A stretch of 39,705 bases of DNA from Planctomycetota bacterium (GTDB taxonomy: Bacteria > Planctomycetota > Planctomycetia > Planctomycetales > Planctomycetaceae): the NCBI GenBank assembly GCA_019347905.1, contig JAHWKJ010000003.1:1-39705 (forward strand), in the 5' to 3' direction. The notes beneath the pieces are model-generated. The model did no database searches, was not told the DNA's origin, and was given only the letters and a program-made list of their open reading frames with translations. The position numbers were made by a program, and so were the translations under genes. This document shows positions 9,268 through 18,612 of this stretch, piece by piece. How positions within the stretch are numbered: position 1 is the stretch's first letter; each line of letters begins with the position of its first letter.

Positions 9268-10215
9268 ATGCGTGCCGCGATCGTGGTTGCGTTCTCGCTG
9301 GTGGCTTGCTGCTGCGGCGCCGCCGCGTGCGAGGATCGCCTGCCGGCGTTTCCGGGGGCGGAGGGCTTCGGCGCGCACACGCCCGGCGGACGCGGCGGCC
9401 GCGTGCTGGAGGTCGTCAACCTGGACGACGACGGACCGGGCAGCCTGCGGGCCGCGATTGTGGCCGAGCATCCGCGGATCATCGTCTTCCGCATCGGCGG
9501 CACGATCGAGCTGCCGTCTCCGTTGGCGATCACGCATCCGTTCGTCACCATCGCCGGCCAGACGGCCCCCGGCGGCGGTATCACGCTCAAAAGCGGCGCG
9601 AAGAATCTCTACGCTCCGCTGCAGATCAAGACGCACGACGTGGTGATTCGGCACATCCGCTCGCGGCCCGGCCCGGGGGCGATTCCGCCGCCTGGGCACG
9701 AGGGTTCGAACGTCGATGCGCTTACGATCGCCGACCTCCAGCGGCCGGTCTACAACGTGATCATCGACCATTGCTCGTTCAGTTGGTCGGTCGATGAAGT
9801 CGTCAACTCGTGGTACGACGCGCGCGACGTGACCGTGCAGTGGTGCATCATGGCCGAAGGACTCGACCGGCCGCAGGACCGCCCGGGTGCGGGCAGCAAG
9901 GGGCCGCTGTTCGGCGGGAAGGGCAGCGACCGCATCTCGGTGCACCACAATCTCATCGCCCACAACGTCGGCCGCAATCCCATGATTAAGGCGACGGGAC
10001 TTGTGGGCCGTCCGCCCGCCGACACGGACCACGACGGTCTGCCCGACGACTGGGAACGCCGCCACCGCTTCGACCCCGCCGATCCCGGTGACGCAGTGGG
10101 CGACGCCGACGGCGACGGCTACACGAACGTCGAAGAACTGCTGAACGCGACCGAACCGCGGGGCACGGGGTCAGACCCCTTTGCGAACGAGCGACGCAGA
10201 ACAACTGAGCGGTGA
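9268..10215 (+). CDS. Secreted pectate lyase-like protein (parallel beta-helix) with C-terminal Ca-binding DxDxDG repeats
   Basis: Signal peptide; FPGAEGFGAHTPGGRGGRVLEVVNLDDDGPGSLRAAI; DTDHDGLPDDWE and DADGDGYTNVEE. The last residues are encoded by a REP-like element. Confidence 0.85.
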   Translation: MRAAIVVAFSLVACCCGAAACEDRLPAFPGAEGFGAHTPGGRGGRVLEVVNLDDDGPGSLRAAIVAEHPRIIVFRIGGTIELPSPLAITHPFVTIAGQTAPGGGITLKSGAKNLYAPLQIKTHDVVIRHIRSRPGPGAIPPPGHEGSNVDALTIADLQRPVYNVIIDHCSFSWSVDEVVNSWYDARDVTVQWCIMAEGLDRPQDRPGAGSKGPLFGGKGSDRISVHHNLIAHNVGRNPMIKATGLVGRPPADTDHDGLPDDWERRHRFDPADPGDAVGDADGDGYTNVEELLNATEPRGTGSDPFANERRRTTER

Positions 10216-10239
10216 GAGTCCGCAAAGGGGTCTGACCCC
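10167..10239. repeat. REPIN-like element: two inverted GGGGTCAGACCCCTTTGCG units (family C)
   Basis: 10167-10185 GGGGTCAGACCCCTTTGCG and 10221-10239 CGCAAAGGGGTCTGACCCC are a perfect 19-bp inverted repeat; each unit contains GGGGTC-A-GACCCC. Confidence 0.9.
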
Positions 10240-10368
10240 TTCGTTGCGACAGTCCGACCGCGGCGATCCTGCCGGTCGTGCCGAAGTTTCCTGTTGCGCT
10301 GGTTGTCCGGCTGCCGATACGTCTCTCAGGACTTTGTCAGCACGCACACGTGCGCCAGTCCGCGAGAG

Positions 10369-10386
10369 GCCGGCTGAAGCCGGCCA
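10369..10386. repeat. Short palindrome GGCCGGCT-GA-AGCCGGCC
   Basis: 8-bp perfect arms, 2-nt spacer, followed by ACTACGAACG. Confidence 0.6.
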
Positions 10387-10415
10387 CTACGAACGCACCA
10401 GGGGGACCATCGATC

Positions 10416-10700
10416 ATGCAGCGCGCGATTCTTCTCGGCCTGTTTCTGGCCGCCGCAGCCCTGATGGGCGGCACCAGCGAAGCCGCCGGACAGGGCCAGC
10501 CGACCGACTGGCAGCGGTTCTACCACTACCCCTACGTGTACTACCCCCACAACTTCCAGCGGCCGGCCAGCTTCGACCATCTGTACTACCGCTACCCACA
10601 GTCGCGGCAGATCCCGGTGTACAACAAGGGCTGGTACAACTTCTACCCGACCGAGAAGCCCTACCACTGGGGCCACCACTTCATCCTCGACGTGTTCTAA
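10416..10700 (+). CDS. Small secreted Tyr/His-rich hypothetical protein
   Basis: Signal peptide MQRAILLGLFLAAAALMGGTSEAAG followed by an aromatic-rich mature region. Confidence 0.7.
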   Translation: MQRAILLGLFLAAAALMGGTSEAAGQGQPTDWQRFYHYPYVYYPHNFQRPASFDHLYYRYPQSRQIPVYNKGWYNFYPTEKPYHWGHHFILDVF

Positions 10701-10701
10701 C

Positions 10702-10788
10702 GTGGCACGGCCTGCCAGGCCGTCCGCGGGTTTCGGCTTCTTTCGTGGTTGGCGAGATCGCAGCGCACGGCCTGGCAGGCCGTGCCAC
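10702..10788. repeat. REPIN-like inverted repeat (family D, GTGGCACGGCCTGCCAGGCCGT)
   Basis: 10702-10723 and 10767-10788 are perfect 22-bp inverted arms; each arm has an internal palindrome. Confidence 0.88.
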
Positions 10789-10832
10789 TCGTCTTTGCGG
10801 CGGCGGCGAGTTTGCGTCATGATGAAGGTGTC

Positions 10833-11546
10833 ATGCGCATCCTCGTGCTCGGCGACATCCACTCGAACTGGCCGGCGCTCGCAGCCATCGACGAGCGGTT
10901 CGACGCCTGTCTGTTCGTGGGCGATCTGGTCGATTACGCGGCCGACCCCGTGCCCTGCATCGACTGGGTCCGCTCCCATGCCCAGGCGGCTGTCCGGGGA
11001 AACCACGACCACGCCGTGGCGCAGCACGTGCAGGTCCGCGGCGACTCGGGCTATCGCAGGCTCGCGGCCGCCACGCGGCCCCTGCACTGGGAGCTGATCG
11101 ACCCGCACCGCATGAAGTACCTGGCGCGGCTGCCGGTCACTGCGCGAATCGCTATCGACGGGCTGACGTTCCTGCTGGTGCACGGCACCCCGCGCGATCC
11201 GCTCGACGAGTACCTCACGGCCGACGCCAAAGCCTGGGCGGAGCGGCTGGAAGGCGTCGAGGCCGATTTCGTCTGCGTGGGCCACACGCACATCGCCTTC
11301 GAGCTCCAGCTCCAGGGCAAGCGCGTGCTGAACCCCGGGAGCGTGGGGCAGCCGCGCGACGGCGATCCGCGCGCGTCGTACGCGGTAATCGACAACGGCC
11401 GCGTCGAGTTCCGCCGCGCGGCATACGATATCGACGCCACATTACTTCAGATGCGCAAGTGCGGCGTTGCGGAAGATGCCATCGAACTGGCTGCCGGCGT
11501 CCTCCGCACCGGCAGCCGCCCCGAAGCCGCCGCCCCTTCAGACTAA
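10833..11546 (+). CDS. YfcE/MJ0936-type metallophosphoesterase
   Basis: GDIHSNW, VGDLVDY, GNHDHA, HGTP, VGHTH motifs. Confidence 0.9.
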   Translation: MRILVLGDIHSNWPALAAIDERFDACLFVGDLVDYAADPVPCIDWVRSHAQAAVRGNHDHAVAQHVQVRGDSGYRRLAAATRPLHWELIDPHRMKYLARLPVTARIAIDGLTFLLVHGTPRDPLDEYLTADAKAWAERLEGVEADFVCVGHTHIAFELQLQGKRVLNPGSVGQPRDGDPRASYAVIDNGRVEFRRAAYDIDATLLQMRKCGVAEDAIELAAGVLRTGSRPEAAAPSD

Positions 11547-11592
11547 CCTCTGACCTCTGACCTCTGACCTCTGACTTCTGGCTTCTGACCTC
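11547..11592. repeat. Heptanucleotide tandem repeat (CCTCTGA)n with degenerate copies
   Basis: CCTCTGACCTCTGACCTCTGACCTCTGACTTCTGGCTTCTGACCTC. Confidence 0.85.
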
Positions 11593-11593
11593 T

Positions 11594-12631
11594 TTGCACA
11601 CCACCGACCTCCTGCTGGCCATCGAATCCACCTGCGACGAAACGGCCGCCGCCGTCCTCGATCGCGAGCGCCGCGTGCGCTCCAGCGTCGTCGCGTCGCA
11701 GGATGAATTGCACGAGCGCTTCGGCGGAGTTGTGCCGGAGATCGCCTCGCGCGAGCACGTCCGCCGGATTCTGCCGGTCATCGAGGAGGCGCTCGCGCGA
11801 GCCGAGATCCGTTTGAATGACTTGTGCGCGGTGGCCGTCGCCACGCAGCCGGGACTGGTCGGCTCGCTGCTCGTGGGGCTGACGGCCGCCAAGACGCTTT
11901 CGCTGGTGCTCGACATTCCGCTCATCGCCATCGACCACGTCGAAGCCCACCTGTATGCGTGCCGCATGGCGGGCGGCGACGACGTGTTCCCCGCCGTCGG
12001 CCTCGTCGTCAGCGGCGGACACACCAACCTGTACGACTGCCGGTCGGCCGTCGAGTACGAGCTGGTCGGCTCCACCATCGACGACGCGGCCGGAGAGGCG
12101 TTCGACAAGGTCGCGAAGATCCTGGGTCTCGGATACCCCGGCGGCCCGGCGATCGAGCGCGCCGCCCGCGGCGGCAACCCGCAGGCGTTCGCATTCCCGC
12201 GAACGTTCCTGCACGAAGAGCGGCTCGACTTCAGCTTCAGCGGCCTCAAGACCGCTGTCCTGTACGAAGTCCGCGGCGTTCCCGGCCGCGAAGCTCAGGC
12301 CCCCGAATTGACCGAACAGCGGATCGCCGACGTCGCGGCGTCGTTTCAGGAAGCGGTCGTCGACGTGCTGACAGGAAAATGCCGCCAGGCCTGCGAGCAG
12401 TTCTCCTATAACACGCTGCTCGTAGGCGGCGGTGTGGCGGCCAATACTCGTCTGCGTGAGCGACTGGCGGAGCTGGCGAGGTCGGCATCGTTGCGGCTGA
12501 TCGTCGCCCCCCGAGAGCTCTGCACCGACAACGCCGCCATGGGCGCCATCGCCTGGGAAAAACTGGAGCGCGGCCAGACCAGCGATCTCGACCTCGACGT
12601 GACCCCGGGCCTCGTCCGCGCCACTCGGTGA
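11594..12631 (+). CDS. tsaD: tRNA N6-adenosine threonylcarbamoyltransferase
   Basis: [37 protein letters not shown] motifs. TTG start is likely. Confidence 0.95.
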   Translation: MHTTDLLLAIESTCDETAAAVLDRERRVRSSVVASQDELHERFGGVVPEIASREHVRRILPVIEEALARAEIRLNDLCAVAVATQPGLVGSLLVGLTAAKTLSLVLDIPLIAIDHVEAHLYACRMAGGDDVFPAVGLVVSGGHTNLYDCRSAVEYELVGSTIDDAAGEAFDKVAKILGLGYPGGPAIERAARGGNPQAFAFPRTFLHEERLDFSFSGLKTAVLYEVRGVPGREAQAPELTEQRIADVAASFQEAVVDVLTGKCRQACEQFSYNTLLVGGGVAANTRLRERLAELARSASLRLIVAPRELCTDNAAMGAIAWEKLERGQTSDLDLDVTPGLVRATR

Positions 12632-12712
12632 AGCACTTTGCTATACTGTGGTCGCCGGCAAAGGCCGCCGCCGTGCAGCACGAGCGCACATGTCCAGCGA
12701 GAGGTTCAAGCC

Positions 12713-12901
12713 ATGTCTCTCGATAACGACCGCGTCCTCGACCTGGAGTCGCAGACCCGCGACGAACTCGGCCGCATTCCCGAACGCACAGCCGATCCCG
12801 CCGAAGCAAGGATCGTACGGCACGATCTGCCGCACGACCCACGGCAGCGTGCTGTCGAGCGGCGCGAATTGTACTGCAATGCATTTCCGGCTGAGGCGTG
12901 A
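12713..12901 (+). CDS. Hypothetical small protein
   Basis: ORF MSLDNDRVLDLESQ...; no recognised family. Confidence 0.3.
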   Translation: MSLDNDRVLDLESQTRDELGRIPERTADPAEARIVRHDLPHDPRQRAVERRELYCNAFPAEA

Positions 12902-12904
12902 CGG

Positions 12905-14395
12905 ATGGCGGAGCATCGCATGCAAGAGGCGGATTCAAGATCCGGGCCGGCCTCGCGCGGATGCATGACTGTCATCTCGCTCGTGGTTCTTTCGATTGCC
13001 ATCGCCGCCATGCGGTCTCCTGCGCAGCCCGAAGTCGACTATCGGGCTCGTTCGGTCGTCCCGGAGCTTCGAGCCATTCCGACGGAACGACTGCTCGACC
13101 GTCTGCTGACGCTCGACGAGGACGCGGCGGGAATGATCCTGCTGGACGGCGACGTTACCTCATCTTTTGCCGCGATGGATCCGCGGCACGATCCTCTGCT
13201 TCAAGACTACGATCCTCCACTCCAGCCGCTTCCCGACGAAATGCGCGAAATCATCGCGCGTGGTTGTGCAGCGCTGCCCGTTCTCCTGCGGCACATCGAT
13301 GATCCGCGGGCAACGCGGACGCACATCGTCACCCACTCCTATGTTCGGATTGGGACATTTCCCAGAATTTCACGTCCACATCCTCAACGACAGCACTTGA
13401 GCAAATGGCCGCGTGCGGGAATGGCTCTCAGCAACGGGTACGATCCCCGGTATGACGAAACGGATCGTCAGCCGGCCGGAGTCACCACGCGCTGGTACGA
13501 AGCGGGTGGTGAGGATATCGAGCATCACACTGTCACCGTCGGTGACCTGTGCTACGCGATGGTCGGCCAGATCGTGAATCGCGACCTGGCGCCGTTTCAA
13601 TATGGCGGTTCAAATTGGCTCGACGTGCATTCGCCGGTAGCCGTGCCAGCCCTGGCCGCTGCCGTCCGCAAAGACTGGGGCGGACTGGTCCCCGCCGAAC
13701 ATCGCCGATCTTTGATCGAGGACGCCTGGGCGGTGCATCCGGACCCTTGGGGCTCTGCGCGCGTAAGCGGGGCCGTTCAAAGGCTGTGCTTTTATTACCC
13801 TCAGGCCGGCGAAAAGACCGTGCTGAGTCTGCTTTCCCGCGACGTCTACAGCCTTTCGCGAGCCGTGGATCAATTCACGACGCTGCTCGACAGTACCGAA
13901 CTTTCGGAACAACTGCGGCATTTCGACACTTACCGGCAGAAACATGGCGACAACGCGGCCACCAGCGTCGTCATTCTGTTGCGCGACGAACAAGACGAAA
14001 TGATCGAGAACTTTGAATTCCTCGCGAGGCCGGGCACGTCGATCAGCATGTCGATCTCGATAGAGGAGTACCGCGCGCGATTCAAACGGCTGCAGAGATT
14101 GCTGCCCGCGCTCGAACGGTGGCTGCCGGACGCGCATGATCCGCGATGGCTCGCGAGTATCGTTCAGCAGGAGCAACTGATTGATGCCACCGCCAGATTC
14201 CCCTCTCCAAGAATCGACGCGGCTGTCGAAGATGTGTTCCGCCGCTCGCGGCAGGTCGCGGACGAGAACGGGTACGAACTCTGGGGACTGGCACACGCCC
14301 TGATCGCTCGGTTCTCAGGCCGGCCGGAGGCAGACAGGTACCGCGAGTTCCTGGCGCAGCAAGAAACTCGCGCAGCGCCGACGCAGTCGCCGTGA
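12905..14395 (+). CDS. Hypothetical protein
   Basis: 496-aa ORF with N-terminal hydrophobic segment; no recognised family. Confidence 0.65.
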   Translation: MAEHRMQEADSRSGPASRGCMTVISLVVLSIAIAAMRSPAQPEVDYRARSVVPELRAIPTERLLDRLLTLDEDAAGMILLDGDVTSSFAAMDPRHDPLLQDYDPPLQPLPDEMREIIARGCAALPVLLRHIDDPRATRTHIVTHSYVRIGTFPRISRPHPQRQHLSKWPRAGMALSNGYDPRYDETDRQPAGVTTRWYEAGGEDIEHHTVTVGDLCYAMVGQIVNRDLAPFQYGGSNWLDVHSPVAVPALAAAVRKDWGGLVPAEHRRSLIEDAWAVHPDPWGSARVSGAVQRLCFYYPQAGEKTVLSLLSRDVYSLSRAVDQFTTLLDSTELSEQLRHFDTYRQKHGDNAATSVVILLRDEQDEMIENFEFLARPGTSISMSISIEEYRARFKRLQRLLPALERWLPDAHDPRWLASIVQQEQLIDATARFPSPRIDAAVEDVFRRSRQVADENGYELWGLAHALIARFSGRPEADRYREFLAQQETRAAPTQSP

Positions 14396-14445
14396 TCTGT
14401 GTTGTTGCGGGAGACGCTTCCGGAATCCGGGCCGCGCGCCGGTGC

Positions 14446-14727
14446 TCACCAGCCGTGACGGCTCAGAATCGCTTCGTATTCGCGGCGATGGCAGTCGAAG
14501 TCGACCTGTCGTCCCGCGATGTCGCAGGCGACGTCGAACGGTTCGTCGTGGTAGACCAGCTCGTCTTCGTCCGGCAGTCGATCGGGCAGCTTCTCGAGGT
14601 CGTTGCGGAGGCATGCCGCCTTGCACGTCGCCACGCTTCTGTCGATCGAGTGGAATTCCACCAGGCAATCGACGACTGCCTCCCAGAAACTGTCCTTATC
14701 TTTCGTTGTGAGAGAATCGACAGTCAT
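14446..14727 (-). CDS. Hypothetical protein
   Basis: 93-aa acidic ORF convergent with the upstream gene. Confidence 0.5.
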   Translation of the reverse strand: MTVDSLTTKDKDSFWEAVVDCLVEFHSIDRSVATCKAACLRNDLEKLPDRLPDEDELVYHDEPFDVACDIAGRQVDFDCHRREYEAILSRHGW

Positions 14728-14754
14728 CAGCGCACTGCTTCTTTGAACGTGACG

Positions 14755-17700
14755 TTACCGTCCGTTCCCCGAGCCGTTCCCGTTGCCGTTTCTGCGCTTG
14801 GGCGTCGCGTGCAGGCGGTAGTGTTCGTCGCCCAGCACTTCGCCCAGGGCGGACTGCAGTTCGGCCGTGCAGGAGACGCGGAGGTCCGTGGGCGTGGCCA
14901 GCACGTAGCGCAGGCGGCGGGCGGCGTCGGCCTTTTCGGCGCTGTCGACGACGATCACGACTTCCGTGCGGCCGGGGTAGCGCGATAACACGCTGCGCAC
15001 GCGGCGCATGTCTTCGCCCGAGTGCAGGCCCCGCTGGAACTTGATCGCCAGCCGGTCCGTGAACTCGCGGTCGGCCTCTTCCAGCGTGAACAGCCGCTCC
15101 ACGATCAGGTTCGGTTCGCGGCCGCGGCGGTCGACGCGGCCCTGCACGAACACGATTCGCTCGGCCTTCACCTGCTCGCCGAAGCGGGCGAACTCCTCCG
15201 GCCACATGATGCACCGCACCACGCCCCCGGCGTCTTCGAGATCGAAGTTGATGTACCGCAGATGGCCGTTGCGGCTGGGCTTTTTCGTCTGGGCGATCTT
15301 GGTGGCGGAGATCATACCGGCCAAGAGCACTTCCGCGCGGTCGTCCAGCCCCGCGAGCGATTTGGTGGTGTGGGTGGCGTGCCGCTTGAGCCGCTCGGCG
15401 TGTTCCGTCAGCGGGTGCGACGTGAGGTAGAAGCCCAGCGCCTTTTTTTCGCCGGCGAGCTTCTGGCTGTGCGTCCAGTCGGGCGCATCGGGAAGAGACG
15501 CCCCCAAGCCCACGGGTTCGGGCCCGTGGGCTTCTGGCTCTTCATCATCGCCGCCGAACAGGTTCTTCTGACCGAGTTGCTTATCGCGGTTGCGGGCGGA
15601 GGCCGCCTGCACGGCCCGGTCGACGGCCAGCATGTGCTGCTCGCGATTGGGGCCGAGCGAGTCGAGCGCCCCGGCTTCGATCAACAGCTCCAGCACGCTG
15701 CGGCTGAGGTGCTTGGAGTCGATGCGGTCGGCGAGGTCGAAGATGTCGCGGAAGGGACCGTTTGCCGCGCGCTCCGAGACGATCGCCTCCAGCGCGCCTT
15801 CGCCCACGCCCTTGATCGCCCCCAGGCCAAACGTCAGCTTGTCGTCCTTCACGCCGAACTCGACGTCCGAGCTGTTGATGTCGGGCGGCAGCACTTCGAT
15901 CTTCATGCGGCGGCAGTCGTCGACGTGCTCGGCGATGCGGTCGGAGCTTTCCATCCCGCACGAGAGCAACGCCGCCATGAACTCCAGCGGATAGTGCGCC
16001 TTCAAGTACGCCGTCTGGTAGGCGACCGCTCCGTACGCGGTGGAGTGCGATTTGTTGAACCCGTAGCCGGCAAATTTTTCGATCAGGCCGAACAGCTCGA
16101 CGGCCGTCTTCTCGTCGATGCCGCGCTCTTTCGCCCCCGCCACGTACTGCTCGTGGAACTCAGCGATCGTCTTCAGCTTCTTCTTCGAGATGGCCTTGAT
16201 GCAGCGGTAGGCGGCGGGGAGGTCAATGCCGCCCACGCGGTTGAGGATCCGCATCACCTGTTCCTGGTAGACCATCACGCCGTACGTTTCTTCCAGAACC
16301 TCATCGACCAGCGGATGGATCTTCCGCGGCGGCTTTCGGCCGTGCTTTACCTCGACGTAATCCATCACCATGCCGCCTTCGAGCGGCCCCGGGCGGTAGA
16401 GGGCGCTGGTGGCGATGATGTCACGGAAGCTGTCGGGCTTCATCTTCGTCAACAGATCGCGCATGCCGCCCGATTCGAGCTGGAAGATGCCCTTCGTTTC
16501 GCCGCGCTGCAACAGCTCGAACGTCTGCCGATCGTCGAGCGGCAGCGTGAGCGGATCGATGTCGATGCCGCGGTGCCGGCGGACGTTCTGCACGGCTTTG
16601 TCGAGAATCGTGAGGTTCCGCAGGCCGAGAAAGTCCATCTTCTGGAGACCCGCCTGCTCGACCGTGGGGCCGTCCCACTGCGTGAGTATGTCTTCCTTGC
16701 CGGAAATCCGCTGCGGGGGGATGTACTTCGAGATCGGCTCGTCGGCGACGACCACACCCGCGGCGTGCGTGCCGGCGCTGCGGGCGAGACCCTCCAGCCG
16801 CAGGGCGATGTCGATCAGCTCGGTAATCTGCGGATCGCCGCGGTAGGCGTCCATCAGCTCCGGGCTGTCTTCCAGCGCCTGCTTGAGCGGGATGTTGAGC
16901 GTATCGGGCACGAACTTGGCGACCTCGTTGACGCGGGCCAGCGGCACACCCAGCGCCCGGCCCACGTCGCGGATGACCGCCTTGGCCCGCAGCGTGCCAA
17001 ACGTGCCGATCTGGGCCACGTTCTCGACGCCGTACCTTTCCTTGGTGTAATCGATGACGAGCTGCCGGCGGTCGCGGCAGAAGTCGATGTCGATATCGGG
17101 CGGCTCGGTGCGGCTGGGGTCGAGGAATCGCTCGAACAAGAGGTCGTACTTCAGGGGGCAGACGTTGCTCATCCCCAGGAGGTACGCCACGATCGCTCCG
17201 CAGGCCGAGCCGCGGGCCTGGCAGGGGATGCCCTTTTCGTGGGCGAAGCGGACGAAGTCCCACACAATGAGGAAGTAGCTCGCATAGCCCATCTGTTCGA
17301 TGACCGACAGTTCGTAGTCGAGCCGCTGGCGGTGTACATCGCTGACTTCGTCGCCGTAACGTTCGGCGAGCTTCGCTTCGCACAACTCGCGCAGGTATTG
17401 GCTGTCGGTCTTTTCCTGGGGCGGGTGGAAGACGGGGAAGTGCGGTTTGTGGTCGAGCTCGATCTCGACGCGGTCGGCCAGCTCCTGCGTGCGGGCGACC
17501 GCTTCGGAGTGACCCGGGAAGGCGGCGTACATCTCTTCCGGCGAGCGAACGAAGAGTTGATCGGTCTCCATCCGCATGCGGTTCTGGTCGCTCATGTCGG
17601 TGCGGGTGTTGACGCACAACAGCACCTCGTGAGCGTTCGCGTCGTCCTGCTTCAGGTAATGGGCGTCGTTGGTGGCGACGACGGGAACCCCGTACTTCTG

Positions 17701-18294
17701 CGCGAGGTCGAACGTCCCTTCGGCGCACAGCCGCTGAATCTCGAGACCGGCGTTCTGCACTTCGAGATAGAAGCGGTCGCCGAAGACGCGGGCGAACCAC
17801 TCGACGAGGTCCTGGGCCTCGTGCGTGCGGTCGGCGAGAATGTGGTGCGACAATTCGCTCGACGCGCAGCCGGACAGGCAGATCAGGCCGTCGCTGAACG
17901 CCTCCAGCAGTTCGCGGTCGATCCGCGGCTTGTAGTAGAAGCCCTCGGTGTAGGCGACCGAGGCCATGTGAATCAGGTTCTGAAAACCCTGCCGGTTCAT
18001 CGCCAGCAGCGTGAGGTGATAGCTGGCCTCACCCAAGGCGCTGCGGCTGCGGTCCTGCCGCCGGCCGGGGGCTACGTAGGCTTCGTAGCCCAGGATCGGC
18101 TTGATGCCCTCGTCGCGGCACTTGCCGTAGAACTCGAGGGCCCCGTAGAGGTTTCCGTGGTCGGTGATGGCCAGGGAATTCATCCCCAACTCTTTGGTGC
18201 GGGCGACCAGGTCGGGAATGCGATTCGCGCCGTCGAGCAGGCTGTAATGCGTGTGGCAGTGGAGATGGCAGAACGGGCGGGTCGAGTCGGTCAT
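14755..18294 (-). CDS. dnaE: DNA polymerase III subunit alpha
   Basis: PHP domain FCHLHCHTHYSLLDGANRI; PDIDIDFCRDRR catalytic region; full-length 1179 aa. Confidence 0.96.
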   Translation of the reverse strand: MTDSTRPFCHLHCHTHYSLLDGANRIPDLVARTKELGMNSLAITDHGNLYGALEFYGKCRDEGIKPILGYEAYVAPGRRQDRSRSALGEASYHLTLLAMNRQGFQNLIHMASVAYTEGFYYKPRIDRELLEAFSDGLICLSGCASSELSHHILADRTHEAQDLVEWFARVFGDRFYLEVQNAGLEIQRLCAEGTFDLAQKYGVPVVATNDAHYLKQDDANAHEVLLCVNTRTDMSDQNRMRMETDQLFVRSPEEMYAAFPGHSEAVARTQELADRVEIELDHKPHFPVFHPPQEKTDSQYLRELCEAKLAERYGDEVSDVHRQRLDYELSVIEQMGYASYFLIVWDFVRFAHEKGIPCQARGSACGAIVAYLLGMSNVCPLKYDLLFERFLDPSRTEPPDIDIDFCRDRRQLVIDYTKERYGVENVAQIGTFGTLRAKAVIRDVGRALGVPLARVNEVAKFVPDTLNIPLKQALEDSPELMDAYRGDPQITELIDIALRLEGLARSAGTHAAGVVVADEPISKYIPPQRISGKEDILTQWDGPTVEQAGLQKMDFLGLRNLTILDKAVQNVRRHRGIDIDPLTLPLDDRQTFELLQRGETKGIFQLESGGMRDLLTKMKPDSFRDIIATSALYRPGPLEGGMVMDYVEVKHGRKPPRKIHPLVDEVLEETYGVMVYQEQVMRILNRVGGIDLPAAYRCIKAISKKKLKTIAEFHEQYVAGAKERGIDEKTAVELFGLIEKFAGYGFNKSHSTAYGAVAYQTAYLKAHYPLEFMAALLSCGMESSDRIAEHVDDCRRMKIEVLPPDINSSDVEFGVKDDKLTFGLGAIKGVGEGALEAIVSERAANGPFRDIFDLADRIDSKHLSRSVLELLIEAGALDSLGPNREQHMLAVDRAVQAASARNRDKQLGQKNLFGGDDEEPEAHGPEPVGLGASLPDAPDWTHSQKLAGEKKALGFYLTSHPLTEHAERLKRHATHTTKSLAGLDDRAEVLLAGMISATKIAQTKKPSRNGHLRYINFDLEDAGGVVRCIMWPEEFARFGEQVKAERIVFVQGRVDRRGREPNLIVERLFTLEEADREFTDRLAIKFQRGLHSGEDMRRVRSVLSRYPGRTEVVIVVDSAEKADAARRLRYVLATPTDLRVSCTAELQSALGEVLGDEHYRLHATPKRRNGNGNGSGNGR
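15506..15533. repeat. Palindrome of family B inside the dnaE coding sequence
   Basis: AAGCCCACGGG-TTCGGG-CCCGTGGGCTT, 11-bp perfect arms, similar to 7199-7226. Confidence 0.75.
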
Positions 18295-18432
18295 CGGGCA
18301 AATCCCTGCGCCGGGTGAAGCGGTCCGTCAGAAGATGTCCGGCAAGAGCCAGGCCGCCCCTGCCACCAGCCATTTTAGCGAGCCGCCGCAAGGGTTCGTA
18401 GTGACCGCGAAGAGCCGCATTCCGCCGGGGTC

Positions 18433-18519
18433 TTGCCGCAAGAAAGCACAGAAGTCGCAAAAGGGAGAGATGCCGAATGAGCATCGTCTTCTTGCGCCTT
18501 CTGCGGCTTTTTGCGGCAA
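18433..18519. repeat. Imperfect inverted repeat rich in GCCGCAAAA / TTTTGCGGC (family E)
   Basis: TTGCCGCAAGAAAGCACAGAAG versus the reverse complement of CTTCTGCGGCTTTTTGCGGCAA, 19/22 identical; related unit at 21739-21813. Confidence 0.65.
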
Positions 18520-18612
18520 TGAACTGCGGCTTCCTGTGCGGTCCCAGGCGGAATTCGTTATTATGGGCGACGTTGCCGCCGAGTCGCGCGATCGTGCTGG
18601 GGGAGGAACTTC

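Noticed and set aside
15022-18318. 1098-aa plus-strand ORF
   Set aside because: Antisense shadow of dnaE with no recognisable domain.
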